From a virus, in the IMG/VR virus record IMGVR_UViG_3300044799_000369, positions 1 through 28,327 of that record: a stretch of 28,327 bases of DNA. One strand, 5' to 3'. Of the stretch, positions 28,238-28,327 are shown piece by piece. The translations under genes were made by a program, and so were the position numbers. Positions within the stretch are counted from its first letter, which is position 1; each line of letters starts with the position of its first letter. Below the pieces are notes generated by a model. It did not search any database. It was not told where the DNA came from and was given only the letters and a program-made list of their open reading frames with translations.

Positions 28238-28327
28238 CATGTCCGTGGAGAAGCTGAAGCAGTATCCGAACAATCCGAAGAAACATTCGAAAGAGCAGAT
28301 ACAGAAGATAGCCAAGAGCATTCAAGA
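28218..28327 (+). CDS. ParB-domain protein, probably a DNA methylase (3' truncated)
   Basis: GGAGG (28209-28213) precedes ATG 28218, which overlaps the glycosylase end by 20 bases. The 36 visible residues include VSMSVEKLKQYPNNPKKHSK, then EQIQKIAKSI. This is the typical ParB/Spo0J-like N-terminal domain (v.i..L.pyp.NPR.hs.eqi..ia.sI). In many phages and plasmids this domain precedes a DNA methyltransferase domain. The methylase part, if present, lies beyond the window. A plain ParB protein is the alternative. Confidence 0.65.
   Translation, partial: MEPIIVSMSVEKLKQYPNNPKKHSKEQIQKIAKSIQ

Overview
The window is about 28 kb of a tailed double-stranded DNA virus (or an integrated copy) that most likely infects an archaeon. 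The virion genes are those of an HK97-fold, long-tailed virus: prohead protease, scaffold-like protein, major capsid protein, head-tail connectors, tail tube, a tail chaperone with a -1 frameshift site, tape measure, tail hub and lectin-like fibres. The archaeal assignment is inferred from several signs: BRE/TATA-type promoters (consensus near AAGCTTTATA), a probable leaderless transcript, an Hjc-type Holliday junction resolvase, an AbrB-fold mini-protein, very many CxxC zinc-ribbon proteins, and heavy use of AGA/AGG and ATA codons. No tRNA, rRNA, CRISPR array, integrase, portal or terminase was seen. The last two would lie upstream of position 1.

Layout. 1-5516: end of a fibre-like gene, three small genes, then head maturation (protease, zinc-ribbon protein, scaffold-like protein, major capsid protein, two small decoration-type proteins). 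5525-6293: a small gene that appears to be split by an HNH endonuclease gene. 6403-9651: head-tail connector, stopper, gp10-like protein, tail terminator, tail tube. 9648-11393: tail chaperones and tape measure. 11395-11850: second HNH gene. 11843-16807: distal tail, hub and adhesins. 16798-18010: small membrane proteins that could form a lysis/egress module, with no recognisable endolysin. 18010-18387: resolvase, closing the rightward late operon at a T-rich terminator.

18388-18956 is a non-coding stretch of about 570 bases holding three TATA-like boxes and several perfect inverted repeats, including a possible pseudoknot. It is the best candidate for a new structured RNA. It is followed by one rightward regulator-like gene and a leftward operon of four small genes (20384 to 19325). 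The leftward operon faces, across a divergent promoter region, a rightward operon built around a class II glutamine amidotransferase (20942) and an amidoligase (22513). Another promoter at about 24520 carries the same operator-like sequence as the leftward promoter and drives a run of small overlapping genes (24560-27660), including a protein that alternates zinc knuckles with two SANT-like helix domains. A last promoter (27669) drives an AbrB-like protein, an MBD4-type mismatch glycosylase and the start of a ParB-domain gene that runs off the right edge.

Most notable: (i) the amidotransferase/amidoligase cassette; (ii) the prohead protease with a C-terminal array of zinc ribbons, followed by two more zinc-ribbon head proteins; (iii) the MBD4-type glycosylase next to a probable ParB-methylase gene; (iv) the structured intergenic RNA region; (v) the shared promoter-operator; (vi) the poly-A frameshift in the tail chaperone. 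Functions come from motif recognition by eye. No database search was run.
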